From the NCBI GenBank assembly GCA_018261935.1, contig JAGTRP010000006.1:1-64000 (forward strand): 64,000 nt of DNA, given 5' to 3'. Numbering within the stretch: position 1 is the stretch's first letter; each line of letters begins with the position of its first letter. The notes under the pieces were generated by a model that saw nothing but the letters and a program-made list of their open reading frames with translations, did not search any database and was not told where the DNA came from. Below, in pieces: positions 1-7,590 of the stretch. Origin of the DNA: Rhodocyclaceae bacterium (GTDB taxonomy: Bacteria; Pseudomonadota; Gammaproteobacteria; Burkholderiales; Rhodocyclaceae). The translations under genes were made by a program, and so were the position numbers.

Positions 1-9
1 TAAAGAGCA
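1..9 (-). promoter_or_regulatory. rRNA leader boxA-like antitermination site (window edge)
   Basis: On the minus strand the first nine bases read TGCTCTTTA, the start of the boxA element TGCTCTTTAACA found in bacterial rRNA leaders. It lies about 60 bases downstream of two strong tandem promoters, as expected for a leader. I infer that a 16S rRNA gene begins just beyond the left edge of the window, transcribed leftward. The rRNA itself is not visible. Confidence 0.6.
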
Positions 10-60
10 GCCCTGCTTTTCCCCCGCCGCCGCGTCTGCCGCGTTCAGCGAAGAGGCGAG

Positions 61-89
61 ATTATGAAGAAGTCCGTCCAGCTCGTCAA
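61..89 (-). promoter_or_regulatory. rRNA operon promoter P2 (sigma70)
   Basis: Minus-strand -35 TTGACG and -10 CATAAT are separated by 17 bases, a near-consensus sigma70 promoter. It is followed directly by the sequence CCTCTTCGCTG (positions 46-56), which is also found just downstream of the upstream promoter P1 (141-151). Such duplicated start regions are typical of tandem rRNA promoters in betaproteobacteria. Confidence 0.7.
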
Positions 90-156
90 CCCCTTCTTTA
101 CCGCCTTCTCCTCCGCCGCTTCCCCGGAAAACCCCGGCCGCAGCGAAGAGGTGCGC

Positions 157-184
157 ATTATATAGACCCCAAAACGAAGGTCAA
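157..184 (-). promoter_or_regulatory. rRNA operon promoter P1 (sigma70)
   Basis: Minus-strand -35 TTGACC and a perfect -10 TATAAT with a 16-base spacer. It sits about 95 bases upstream of P2 and is followed by the same CCTCTTCGCTG block. The 310 bases left of the YeeE gene therefore hold rRNA promoters rather than a protein gene; open reading frames there carry no recognisable protein. Confidence 0.7.
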
Positions 185-310
185 CCCCATTGTGAGAAAT
201 TGATGGAATGCCCCAAAAAAAAGGCCGTGCCCATGGACCGCCGGTTTTCTCTGCTTTTATGCAAAGGCCGCTCGCCCGGAGGTTGCCCGGGATCCCGTCG
301 CCCCGCCCCT

Positions 311-1435
311 TCAGTCCTGCAGGGCGCGCCAGTAGAGATACTTCATGGTGGCCGCCGAACCGGCCACGATGGCGACGAAGGTAAGGATGGAGCCCAAGGC
401 CAGGGTCGAAAAGCCCGTAACCGCCTGACCGATAGTGCATCCCATGGACAAGACGCCCCCTATCCCCATCAGGATGCCGCCCACGACATGGTTCACCCCG
501 TCCTCCCGGTTGGCGAACCACTCGAACCGGAATTGCCTCTTGAGCAGGGAGTACAGCAGCGACCCGACGATAACGCCTGCGAGAGCCATGATGCCGAAAT
601 TGATGAAGTGCAGCTTCCCCGGCTCCATCAAATAGCGTGCCGTATCGCCCATGGGGCTGATGAAGGTGAAGGACTGGACTTGCACCCGGCTCGGGACTTC
701 AGTGGCGAACTCGGCGTATTCCTTCCAGGCCGCCCCCATGCTCCCCCCGGTGATGGCCCAGCCGCCGACGATGGCCAGCCCGATGACCAGACCTCCAAGC
801 ACATTGTCGAAGCTGCCGCGAAACTCATGACTGGAGAACACGAAGGCCAGCATGGCGAACGCAACAATTCCGCCGACAAGTAGATGCATATGCGGCCCGC
901 CCTCCGCTCCGGCTATGCCGGCTATAACCGCGGACAACTCCTGGCTGCGGATGCCATGGCTTCCGAGTCCTACCGAAGTGGCTGAAATCCAGGGATCGAA
1001 GGCCCAGCCGTAGAGTTCGCCCCACAGCATCAGGTAAGCGGCGATGGATGCGACGACCAGGACTACCAGGGACTTCAGATTGCCGCCGCCGATCCGCACC
1101 AGGGTCTTGTTGCCACAGCCGCCGCCCAAGGTCATGCCGACGCCGAACAGGAGGCCACCGAGGAGATAGCGCAGCCAGGCAAAATTGGCGGTACGGTAGG
1201 GCGGGAAGACCTCGGTATCGACATTCACCATCCCGGTCGTTTCCAGCAGCAGCACACCGGACAAGGCGACCGCCATGGCCAGAAGCCAAGCGCGCAAGCG
1301 CCCGGTGTCCCCCATATTGACCCAGTCCGAGACTGCCCCCATGGTGCAGAAATTGGTCTTGTTGGCGACCGCCCCCATCGCCAGGGCGATCAGGAACACC
1401 AGCAGCAGCACCTGATTGTGAATCGTGAATTCCAT
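311..1435 (-). CDS. YeeE/YedE family (DUF395) sulfur-compound transporter
   Basis: Integral membrane protein of 374 aa, the usual length of two-lobed YeeE/YedE proteins, which in characterised members (TsuA, PmpA/B) move thiosulfate or sulfur-containing ions across the inner membrane. The family cysteine motifs are visible: NFCTMGAVSDW near residue 28, GGGCGNKTL near 105 and LSMGCTIGQ near 330. Around nine or ten hydrophobic segments alternate through the protein. The ATG is preceded by GGAGGAGA. It is divergent from a DsrC-family gene and shares a 250-base promoter region with it, so import of a sulfur compound is a reasonable inference. The exact substrate cannot be read from sequence. Confidence 0.88.
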   Translation of the reverse strand: MEFTIHNQVLLLVFLIALAMGAVANKTNFCTMGAVSDWVNMGDTGRLRAWLLAMAVALSGVLLLETTGMVNVDTEVFPPYRTANFAWLRYLLGGLLFGVGMTLGGGCGNKTLVRIGGGNLKSLVVLVVASIAAYLMLWGELYGWAFDPWISATSVGLGSHGIRSQELSAVIAGIAGAEGGPHMHLLVGGIVAFAMLAFVFSSHEFRGSFDNVLGGLVIGLAIVGGWAITGGSMGAAWKEYAEFATEVPSRVQVQSFTFISPMGDTARYLMEPGKLHFINFGIMALAGVIVGSLLYSLLKRQFRFEWFANREDGVNHVVGGILMGIGGVLSMGCTIGQAVTGFSTLALGSILTFVAIVAGSAATMKYLYWRALQD

Positions 1436-1521
1436 TGTCTCCTCCTCGCCGGCCCGGCCGGCTGCATCCGCGCCGACATTCTATGGACGGCTCCCCGGTG
1501 GCGAAATATCACCTTCAGGTA

Positions 1522-1585
1522 CTACCCGTTGGAGTGTAGGGGCCGCCAGGTACTGCCTCCGGCGCCCCCCTACTCCCAGGGGTTA
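1522..1585. promoter_or_regulatory. Two inverted-repeat operator candidates between yeeE-like and dsrC-like genes
   Basis: This divergent intergenic region (1436-1681) holds two copies of the CTACCC-N4-GRGTAG element discussed in the findings: CTACCC-GTTG-GAGTGT at 1522-1537, and CTACTC-CCAG-GGGTTA at 1570-1585 (on the other strand TAACCC-CTGG-GAGTAG). Their centres are 48 bases apart. A NarL-family regulator is the proposed reader. This is a pattern observation with no experimental support. Confidence 0.45.
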
Positions 1586-1681
1586 GCCAATCCGGGCAGT
1601 TGCCCGGCCCCAGGCCGTCCACTAGGATCGACTGCAGCGTCGCCCACCCAAGCGCCGCGCGTAAAAATCGAAGGAGGATAC

Positions 1682-2014
1682 ATGGGCTATACGATCAACG
1701 GCGTCGAATGCGACGTGGATGAAGAAAACTTTCTGCTCGAAGCCGATTTCAGCGATGAGGCCGTGACTGTCATCGCTGCCGCCGAAGGCGTCGCCTTGAC
1801 CGACGACCACTGGGTAGTCATCAATTACCTGCGTGAAAAGTACCGGGACGACGGCCACACGCCGAATTTCCGCAACATGACCAAAGAGCTGGAAGAGATC
1901 GCCCCCGACCAGGACTGGAAAAAGACGCTCTACGATCTGTTCCCGCAGCAACCGGCCCGCCAGGCCGCACGCATCGCCGGGTTGACCAAGCCCTACGGCA
2001 AGGGCGGGTACTGA
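1682..2014 (+). CDS. DsrC/TusE-family protein lacking both C-terminal cysteines (RspA-type)
   Basis: Protein of 110 aa with the full DsrC/TusE fold signature (HWVVINYLREKY near residue 43, TLYDLFP near 82). True DsrC has CysB and the penultimate CysA in a C-terminal arm; TusE keeps only CysA. Here the equivalent positions are Ala96 and Gly109, in a tail ending KPYGKGGY, so no persulfide can be carried there. DsrC homologues without these cysteines have been called RspA and thought regulatory. The start is the ATG after GGAGGATAC; an upstream extension of the frame has no ribosome site. The sulfurtransferase gene follows 14 bases later. The genuine DsrC is encoded at 17002. Confidence 0.85.
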   Translation: MGYTINGVECDVDEENFLLEADFSDEAVTVIAAAEGVALTDDHWVVINYLREKYRDDGHTPNFRNMTKELEEIAPDQDWKKTLYDLFPQQPARQAARIAGLTKPYGKGGY

Positions 2015-2028
2015 TAGGTGCCTCGGGC

Positions 2029-2895
2029 ATGGACGGGCGCTACCGCACCTTGATCCCGGCGGCGGTCCTCGCCGGCCATCTCGACGACCCGCGCTGGGTC
2101 GTTGTCGATTGCCGCTTCGCCCTGGGGGACCCCAGCCTCGGAGAAAGGCATTTCAGCCAGAGTCGGATTCCGGGAGCCCGCTATGCCCACCTGGACCGGG
2201 ATCTCTCGTCCCCGATAACGGAGGTCTCAGGCCGTCACCCCCTGCCTGAAGCAGGTGCTTTCGCTCGCACCCTGGCGGACCTGGGCATCACGCCGGATTC
2301 CCAGGTCGTCGTTTACGACGACAGCTTCGGGTCTATTGCCGTCCGCCTGTGGTGGCTCCTGCGGTGGGCCGGCCACGACGCGGTGACGCTCCTGGATGGC
2401 GGTTGGCCGGCATGGAAGCGCCACAAGCTGCCGCTGGAGGAAGGCCCGCCCCGACGGATCGTATCCGCGGATTCTCCTTACCCTGTACACCCCGATAAGG
2501 CCGCCGTCGTAAACGCCCAGTTCGTGGACACCATCCGCCTCGCCCCCGATTGGCGCCTTCTTGACGCCCGCCCGGAGGAACGTTTCACCGGCGAACGGGA
2601 AAATATCGACCCGGTGGCTGGGCACATTCCCGGCAGCGCAAACAGGAGCTTCGAAGACAATCTGGATTTCGACGGCACTTTCCTGCCCGCCGACGAATTG
2701 CGCGAGAGCCTGCTTGCCAGCCTCAATGGCATCCCGCCGGAGAAAACCGTCCACACCTGCGGTTCAGGCGTCACCGCCTGTCACAACCTGCTCGCCATGG
2801 AGCACGCGGGGCTTCCCGGCAGCAAGCTCTACGCAGGCTCCTGGAGCGAATGGATCCGCGATTCGGCCCGGCCCATCGCGGTGGGCGCCGGCTGA
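2029..2895 (+). CDS. sseA: Two-domain sulfurtransferase (thiosulfate/3-mercaptopyruvate type)
   Basis: Protein of 288 aa, the usual length for tandem rhodanese enzymes that move sulfane sulfur from thiosulfate or 3-mercaptopyruvate to a thiol acceptor. The N-terminal rhodanese domain (about 1-135) is structural. The C-terminal domain carries the active loop CGSGVTAC near residue 244, a sequence more typical of mercaptopyruvate sulfurtransferases than of rhodanese. No signal peptide is visible, so it should act in the cytoplasm. It lies in a short operon after a DsrC-family gene and before a DsbC-like gene, which suggests sulfane-sulfur handling in the oxidation pathway. The donor is not predictable. 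Confidence 0.88.
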   Translation: MDGRYRTLIPAAVLAGHLDDPRWVVVDCRFALGDPSLGERHFSQSRIPGARYAHLDRDLSSPITEVSGRHPLPEAGAFARTLADLGITPDSQVVVYDDSFGSIAVRLWWLLRWAGHDAVTLLDGGWPAWKRHKLPLEEGPPRRIVSADSPYPVHPDKAAVVNAQFVDTIRLAPDWRLLDARPEERFTGERENIDPVAGHIPGSANRSFEDNLDFDGTFLPADELRESLLASLNGIPPEKTVHTCGSGVTACHNLLAMEHAGLPGSKLYAGSWSEWIRDSARPIAVGAG

Positions 2896-2901
2896 CGGTC
2901 C

Positions 2902-3504
2902 ATGCTCTCGCCGCGCGCATTCCTCGTTTCGCTGCTGCTCGCTGCCGGAACGGCCTTCGCTATCGAGCCCACCCCGGGCGCAGGCAGCGGCAACTGGGCG
3001 GCTGATGCCGAACTTGAAGGCATTGTCGATCTCCTCGACCTCGACTATCTCAAACACCCGATCCGGGTGGATCGCCTTCCCCTCAAATACGCCGTCACGA
3101 CGATCCACGGCCGGGGTGAGCGCACCGTCTATACATTCGAGGATCCCAACTGCGGCTACTGCCGACAGCTCACCCGGCGACTGGAGGAGATCGGCAACGT
3201 CACCGTCCATACCTTCATCGTCACCTTCCTTGGTGAAAATTCCCGCACCCAGGCCGATGCCGTCTGGTGCGCCCGGGATCGTTCCGCTGCCTGGCACCGG
3301 GTGATGGGCAAGAAGGACACCCCGCCGGCCCCGGCCGGCTGCCGCGGACCAACGGCACAGACGATGAAACTGGTCGGAATGCTGGGCATCACTCTGGCCC
3401 CTACCGTCTTCTTCGCCGACGGCAGCCGAATGAACGGCATCAAGCCCCGGGACGAGATCGAGGAGCGGCTGCAGGCCGCCGCCCGGAACGCCGGCTCGCG
3501 CTGA
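2902..3504 (+). CDS. Periplasmic DsbC-like thiol:disulfide protein
   Basis: Protein of 200 aa with a cleavable signal peptide (hydrophobic residues 5-20, ending AFA). A thioredoxin-fold domain follows with the active site NCGYC preceded by TFEDP, closely matching DsbC/DsbG (CGYC). The cis-Pro region LAPTVFFADG near residue 160 is also present. It is shorter than classical DsbC and the N-terminal dimerisation part is reduced. Family members isomerise or reduce periplasmic disulfides and often assist c-type cytochrome or sulfur-protein maturation, which would fit the many cytochromes encoded nearby. The gene starts 7 bases after the sulfurtransferase stop codon. Confidence 0.82.
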   Translation: MLSPRAFLVSLLLAAGTAFAIEPTPGAGSGNWAADAELEGIVDLLDLDYLKHPIRVDRLPLKYAVTTIHGRGERTVYTFEDPNCGYCRQLTRRLEEIGNVTVHTFIVTFLGENSRTQADAVWCARDRSAAWHRVMGKKDTPPAPAGCRGPTAQTMKLVGMLGITLAPTVFFADGSRMNGIKPRDEIEERLQAAARNAGSR

Positions 3505-3520
3505 ATCGCCGCGAGCCGGC
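3490..3520. terminator. Hairpin between convergent genes
   Basis: GCCGGCTCGCG and CGCGAGCCGGC form an 11-bp perfect stem around a 9-base loop. The hairpin spans the stop codon of the DsbC-like gene and faces the end of the convergent DUF1641 gene. It lacks a clear T-tract, so its role as a bidirectional terminator is an inference. Confidence 0.45.
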
Positions 3521-3531
3521 TTCGGGAGGCT

Positions 3532-4320
3532 TTACGCCTTGCGGCCGCAAGCGTTGCGCAGCCGACCGCCCAGTCCCAGCAGGAAGCGCAGGGTGGCCTG
3601 GGTGTCCGGATCGCGCATCAGGCTCCACAGACCGCCGATGCCGCCGGACGGCCTGGGCTGGGTCTGCGCTTCCTGGACGGAAGCGTCGAGGCACCCCAGG
3701 ATCCGCTCGACATTCTCGGCATGGGCCACCAGCCGGGGCATGGCGTCCGCCAGCCTCTCCAGGGCGCCGGTGGACTCCAGGTGCTCGATCACCCCCACCA
3801 GCCGGTCGAAGCCGCCGCGCATGATGCGGTCGATCATGCACAGGGCGTCGCCGAAGGTCCCGGCCAGGCGATTGATCATGTCGTCGGTCATGGCATCCTG
3901 GGCCGAGCCGACCAGCCGCGCCAGATCGGCGATGCGGGCCAGATCGCCGTCGGCGACCATGCGGGAAAGCACCGGCAGGGCCCGCTCGATGCCAGAGCGG
4001 TTGACCTGGTCGATGATCTCCAGGCCACCACCGACGGCGCCGGTGAGGCGCCCCACCATGTCGTCGGTGAGGGCATCCTCGGCGGATCCAACGAGCCGGG
4101 CCAACTGGGCCAGCCGGGCGAGGTCGCCGTTGTTCACCATCTCGGCCAGGATCGGGATGGCCCGGTCGAGACCGCTGCGATTGACCCGGTCCAGGAGATC
4201 CATGGCGTCACCGGCAGTGGTGGCGAGCCGCGCCACCATCTCATCGGTGAGAGCGTCGCCGGCAGCGCCGACCAGACGCTCAACCTCGGCGTGGCTGTCG
4301 TGATATACGGGAGCGTTCAT
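3532..4320 (-). CDS. DUF1641 repeat protein next to SQR
   Basis: Protein of 262 aa made largely of three tandem units of about 70 residues, each with LVGxAxDALTDxM, then VNRSGxxRAxPxL and GDLARxAxLARLVG (starting near residues 16, 86 and 155). The last repeat is more divergent. DUF1641 proteins are commonly encoded beside sulfide:quinone oxidoreductases, and this gene lies 12 bases downstream of one, in the same operon. There is no signal peptide and no membrane segment. The function is unknown; a helical-repeat partner or membrane-recruitment factor for SQR is only a suggestion. The near-identical repeats at DNA level suggest recent duplication. Confidence 0.75.
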   Translation of the reverse strand: MNAPVYHDSHAEVERLVGAAGDALTDEMVARLATTAGDAMDLLDRVNRSGLDRAIPILAEMVNNGDLARLAQLARLVGSAEDALTDDMVGRLTGAVGGGLEIIDQVNRSGIERALPVLSRMVADGDLARIADLARLVGSAQDAMTDDMINRLAGTFGDALCMIDRIMRGGFDRLVGVIEHLESTGALERLADAMPRLVAHAENVERILGCLDASVQEAQTQPRPSGGIGGLWSLMRDPDTQATLRFLLGLGGRLRNACGRKA

Positions 4321-4332
4321 GGCTGGGCTCCC

Positions 4333-5466
4333 TTAGAGCAGACCGCGGGCCGAAGTCCAGTAGAGCTTGTTGTAGGCCAGCTTGAACCAGTGCAGAGCCT
4401 TGCTCGGGGCCTTCGGGTCAGGGGGGGTGTTGTAGTCGAACATGGCGTAGGTGGCCCGGTCCTTGCCGGCCTCGATGAAGCAGAACACCTTGCCGTCGTA
4501 CTCCCGCACCGGGATGCCCAGCTTGACCAGGGCGGCGATATTGTCGCCCAGGGTCTCGGCTTCGAAGTGGGCTGTGGAACCGGCCTTGCTGATGGGAATA
4601 TTGGTGGTATCGCCGAGGACGAAGACGTTGTTGCGGCCTTCCATGTTCAGGCTGGTGCGGTTGGTCGGAATCCAGCCGTTCTGGCCAAGGCCGGATTTCT
4701 CCACCACTTCCTGGCCCCGGTGGGCGGGAATGGCGATCAGCAGGTCATACTTCACCTCACTGCCCTCTTCGCTCTTCAGGGTCTTGGTGGCGCCATCCAC
4801 CTCCTTCATGTTGAAGAAGGTCTCGTAGGTGATGCCCAGGCGCTCGAACTCGGGAGCCGCCCACTTGGCGACGTTCTCGAGGCTGTGCACGCGGCCGATC
4901 GGGTAGGTGTAGTGGAGCTGCACCTTGTCCCGAATGCCCCGGTCCTTGAAATAGTCGTTGAGCATGAAGGTGATTTCCAGCGGCGCCATCGGGCACTTGT
5001 GGGGCACGCCGACGGTAATGACGACCTTGCCCCCCTTGAACTCCCGCAGGGTCTTCAGCATCTTCACCGCCGTCTCCTCCGTGTAGAAGGTCTCGGCATT
5101 CTCCGCCAGCCCAGGAATGGTTTCTGGAGCCATGCGGGAACCGGTGGCGATGACCAGGACGTCGTAATCGAAGACCCGGCCGCTCTGGGTCTTGACCTGG
5201 TTGGCGTCGAGCATGAACTCGGTCACCGGATCGACGTGGAAATTGATGCAAGGCTCCAGCAGGCTGCGCTGGTCGCGGTAGAGCTCATCCGGCGCCATGC
5301 TGCCGACCGCTACGTACAGCAGGCCCGGCTGGTACATATGACGATCCGAGGCCGAGAGCATGGTGATGCGGGCCTTGCCCGCCTTCACCTCGCCTTGCAG
5401 GCGGCGAGCCAGATTGTTCGCCAGAATTGTGCCGCCCATGCCACCACCGACAATCAAAATCTTCAT
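4333..5466 (-). CDS. sqr: Sulfide:quinone oxidoreductase family flavoprotein
   Basis: Protein of 377 aa with a Rossmann FAD-binding start (VGGGMGG at residue 6), the second dinucleotide motif ATGSRMAP near 107, GVPHKCPMAPLEI near 153 and the FAD contact VFVLGDTTN near 281. A C-terminal amphipathic stretch (KLAYNKLYWTSARG) resembles the membrane-binding tail of SQR. Cysteines are Cys73, Cys158 and Cys329; Cys158 and Cys329 match the pair that carries the polysulfide chain in SQR. The enzyme should oxidise sulfide to sulfur or polysulfide and reduce quinone at the inner membrane. Neighbours encoding DUF1641, TusA and DsrE-type proteins support this. I do not assign an SQR type. Confidence 0.85.
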   Translation of the reverse strand: MKILIVGGGMGGTILANNLARRLQGEVKAGKARITMLSASDRHMYQPGLLYVAVGSMAPDELYRDQRSLLEPCINFHVDPVTEFMLDANQVKTQSGRVFDYDVLVIATGSRMAPETIPGLAENAETFYTEETAVKMLKTLREFKGGKVVITVGVPHKCPMAPLEITFMLNDYFKDRGIRDKVQLHYTYPIGRVHSLENVAKWAAPEFERLGITYETFFNMKEVDGATKTLKSEEGSEVKYDLLIAIPAHRGQEVVEKSGLGQNGWIPTNRTSLNMEGRNNVFVLGDTTNIPISKAGSTAHFEAETLGDNIAALVKLGIPVREYDGKVFCFIEAGKDRATYAMFDYNTPPDPKAPSKALHWFKLAYNKLYWTSARGLL

Positions 5467-5502
5467 TGCCTTCTCCTCCTTGCGTGATTGGATGTCAAAG
5501 CG

Positions 5503-5736
5503 CTACTTCATCTTGCGTACGGTTACGTGCCACACACCACTTTCCTCGTTGGTACCGATATGGGCATGGCCGACCTTCTTCACCCACTCCGGGATGTCGT
5601 TGGCCGACCCCTTGTCGGTGGAAAGGACTTCCGCCTCTTCGCCCACCTGCATCATCTTCAGGCCGGCGATCAGCTCCATCAGGGGACCGGGACAGAAGCT
5701 GCCCCGGGCATCGATAACTCTCTTCTCTGTCATCAT
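5503..5736 (-). CDS. tusA: TusA-family sulfur carrier
   Basis: Small protein of 77 aa with the TusA signature: the conserved cysteine in FCPGPLMEL near residue 15 and the GEEAEVLSTDKGS segment near 32. TusA proteins receive sulfane sulfur as a persulfide on this cysteine and hand it on; in sulfur oxidisers the acceptor is the DsrEFH/DsrC relay. Two adjacent ATG codons are possible starts and the second sits better behind GAGAAAG. It is cotranscribed with sqr and a DsrE-family gene, fitting a route from SQR-made sulfur into the cytoplasmic relay. Confidence 0.88.
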   Translation of the reverse strand: MMTEKRVIDARGSFCPGPLMELIAGLKMMQVGEEAEVLSTDKGSANDIPEWVKKVGHAHIGTNEESGVWHVTVRKMK

Positions 5737-5754
5737 CTTTCTCCGCTACTTGGT

Positions 5755-6147
5755 TCAGAACGACCAGACCTGGCCGTCACGGGCGTCATCGAGAAACGTC
5801 GTCAATCCCATCGCTTCCCCGACAAAGGGCTTCATATCCTGGTGCCCGACTTCGAGCACATCCATGGCCATGGAGCAGGGCAGGATCTTGGCGTCCCCCA
5901 ACTCCACCGCCTGCTCGAAGAGGGTCATGAAATGCGGCACTTTCTTGCGCTCCAGAATCTCGCCCATGGCGCCGGCGGCGGGGGCGCGCTCCGGCCCGTC
6001 CTTGAGGAAGTACTGGAGGGCGTTCATGGAAATGAACACCGTGACCTCGTTGCCACTAACCGCACCGACCGACGCGATCATGGCCGCCATCTGCAACTGC
6101 TCGCGCTTGTCGGACGTGAGGATGATGCTGATACGGTTTGAAGACAT
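5755..6147 (-). CDS. DsrE-family protein (DsrE2/DsrE3-like)
   Basis: Soluble protein of 130 aa of the DsrE/DsrF/peroxiredoxin-like superfamily. It has a single conserved cysteine in LPCSMAMDVLEV (near residue 90), matching the CxMSMDxMG-type motif of DsrE2 and DsrE3 proteins encoded in rhd-tusA-dsrE clusters. No transmembrane segments are visible, which favours the soluble DsrE3-like branch. These proteins work with TusA in cytoplasmic sulfane-sulfur transfer. It is the first gene of the dsrE-tusA-sqr-DUF1641 operon, separated from fccB upstream by a terminator. It is not the DsrE of the DsrEFH complex, which is encoded at 15903. Confidence 0.8.
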   Translation of the reverse strand: MSSNRISIILTSDKREQLQMAAMIASVGAVSGNEVTVFISMNALQYFLKDGPERAPAAGAMGEILERKKVPHFMTLFEQAVELGDAKILPCSMAMDVLEVGHQDMKPFVGEAMGLTTFLDDARDGQVWSF

Positions 6148-6197
6148 CCTGTTTTGCTCCGCATGCTTGGGTGCGCCCGTGGGGCGCCTCGGTTGGG

Positions 6198-6228
6198 AAA
6201 AAAGGTCGGCGGCCCATCGCCGCCGACC
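6198..6228 (-). terminator. Rho-independent terminator downstream of fccB
   Basis: On the minus strand a hairpin (GGTCGGCGGCG / CGCCGCCGACC type, plus coordinates 6204-6228) is followed by a run of six Ts. It separates the fccAB transcript from the dsrE-tusA-sqr genes, which must therefore use readthrough or their own promoter in 6148-6197. Confidence 0.75.
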
Positions 6229-6298
6229 CAGGTCAGACCTGTTGATCCCGGCCCCGGCCGGAACTGCGCTTGCCGTCCGCTGCCAGTGCCATCGCTTG

Positions 6299-7579
6299 TC
6301 AGCTCGACATTTCCGTCATGATGTTGCGCAGCCAACTGTCGGCATAGATGGCCTCCAGCTCCGACAGATCCGGCGAAACGCCACCCGAATTGGGAACGGC
6401 GACGATCTTGCCCTGATCCACCTTGTAGACGCCGGCCACGCTCACCGCCTCCTTGCCGGTAATGGAGCTGTAGCAGGTATTGATGCCGGAAAGATCCACC
6501 AGCTCGCGGCCGTTCATCAGGGCCACCACGTTGGTGGCACAGACCTTGGCCTCGGAGTTGGCCGAGTAGCCCGACTTCGGCATGGCGCCCGCGATGCAGG
6601 CATCGCCGATGACATGGATGCCCTTGACCTGGGTGGACTCGAAGGTGGTGGCATTGACCGGACACCAGTTCTTGTCGGGCCCGACGACGCCTGCCTTGAC
6701 GGCGATGGCGCCGGCCCGCTGGGGCGGAATGACGTTGATGACGTCGCCCTTGACCTCCTCGATGCCTTCCACCAGCACCGACATGCCGGCCGGATTGACG
6801 ACGGTGACCTTCTTGGCACCACGGTACTCGATCATGCCGGCGTAGTGCTTGGCCCAGCCCTTCCTGAACAGCCCCGCCTTGGAGGTGATGTCCGGATTGG
6901 CGTCGAGGACGATGATCTTGGACTTCGGCTTGTTGTTCTTGAGGTACCAGGCAATCATGCTGGTCCGCTCGTAGGGGCCGGGCGGGCAGCGGTAGGGGGT
7001 CAGCGGCACGGAGAGGACGACGGTGCCGCCGTCCTTCATCTCCTCCAGCTTCTTCTTGAGCACCAGGGTCTGCTCGCCGGCCTTCCAGGCGTGGGGCATG
7101 ATCCCCGGCGTGGTGGCGGGATCGTAGCCTTCCAGTTCGTCAAAGCGGAAATCGATGCCCGGAGAAAGGATCAGCCGGTCGTACCCGATGGAGCCGCCGG
7201 CGGTGACGACTTCCTTCTTCTCGGCGTCGACGGCGGTGACCTCGTCGAACACTACCTTGATGCCGTAATGGGCGGCCAGCTTGTCGTAGCCCAGGGTCAG
7301 GTCGGAAATCTTGCGCTCGCCGGCGATGACCAGGTTGCTGAAGGGGCAGGAGACGAACTGGCGGTTGCGCTCGATGAGCACCACCTCGATGGACGGGTCC
7401 ATCATGCGGACATACTTGGCGGCGATGGTGCCGCCGTAGCCGCCGCCGACCACCACCACCCGGCGTCCGGACTTGGGCATGATTTCCGCAGCCCGAGCGG
7501 CCATGGAGAGGCTGGCACCACCAACGCCGGCGGTGCCGGCCGAGAGGAGCTTGAGAAAACTTCTGCGATCAACTGTCAT
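6299..7579 (-). CDS. fccB: Flavocytochrome c sulfide dehydrogenase, flavoprotein subunit
   Basis: Protein of 426 aa beginning with a Tat signal (DRRSFLKLLSAG, then AARAAE), as in exported FccB/SoxF. The mature protein has an FAD Rossmann start (VVVVGGGYGG), the redox cysteine context FVSCPFSNL near residue 77, the second cysteine region PYRCPPGPYERTSM near 180, and HVIGDACIAGAMPKSGYSANS for FAD near 325. FCSD oxidises sulfide in the periplasm and passes electrons through its cytochrome subunit to cytochrome c. I start it at the ATG behind GGGGGAG (7579) rather than the ATG overlapping the fccA stop codon. The cytochrome subunit is encoded directly upstream. Confidence 0.92.
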   Translation of the reverse strand: MTVDRRSFLKLLSAGTAGVGGASLSMAARAAEIMPKSGRRVVVVGGGYGGTIAAKYVRMMDPSIEVVLIERNRQFVSCPFSNLVIAGERKISDLTLGYDKLAAHYGIKVVFDEVTAVDAEKKEVVTAGGSIGYDRLILSPGIDFRFDELEGYDPATTPGIMPHAWKAGEQTLVLKKKLEEMKDGGTVVLSVPLTPYRCPPGPYERTSMIAWYLKNNKPKSKIIVLDANPDITSKAGLFRKGWAKHYAGMIEYRGAKKVTVVNPAGMSVLVEGIEEVKGDVINVIPPQRAGAIAVKAGVVGPDKNWCPVNATTFESTQVKGIHVIGDACIAGAMPKSGYSANSEAKVCATNVVALMNGRELVDLSGINTCYSSITGKEAVSVAGVYKVDQGKIVAVPNSGGVSPDLSELEAIYADSWLRNIMTEMSS

Positions 7580-7590
7580 GGTTCTCCCCC

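Noticed and set aside
45-521. 158-codon minus-strand frame at the left edge
   Set aside because: It covers the rRNA promoters and the end of the YeeE gene and has no ribosome site or known domain.
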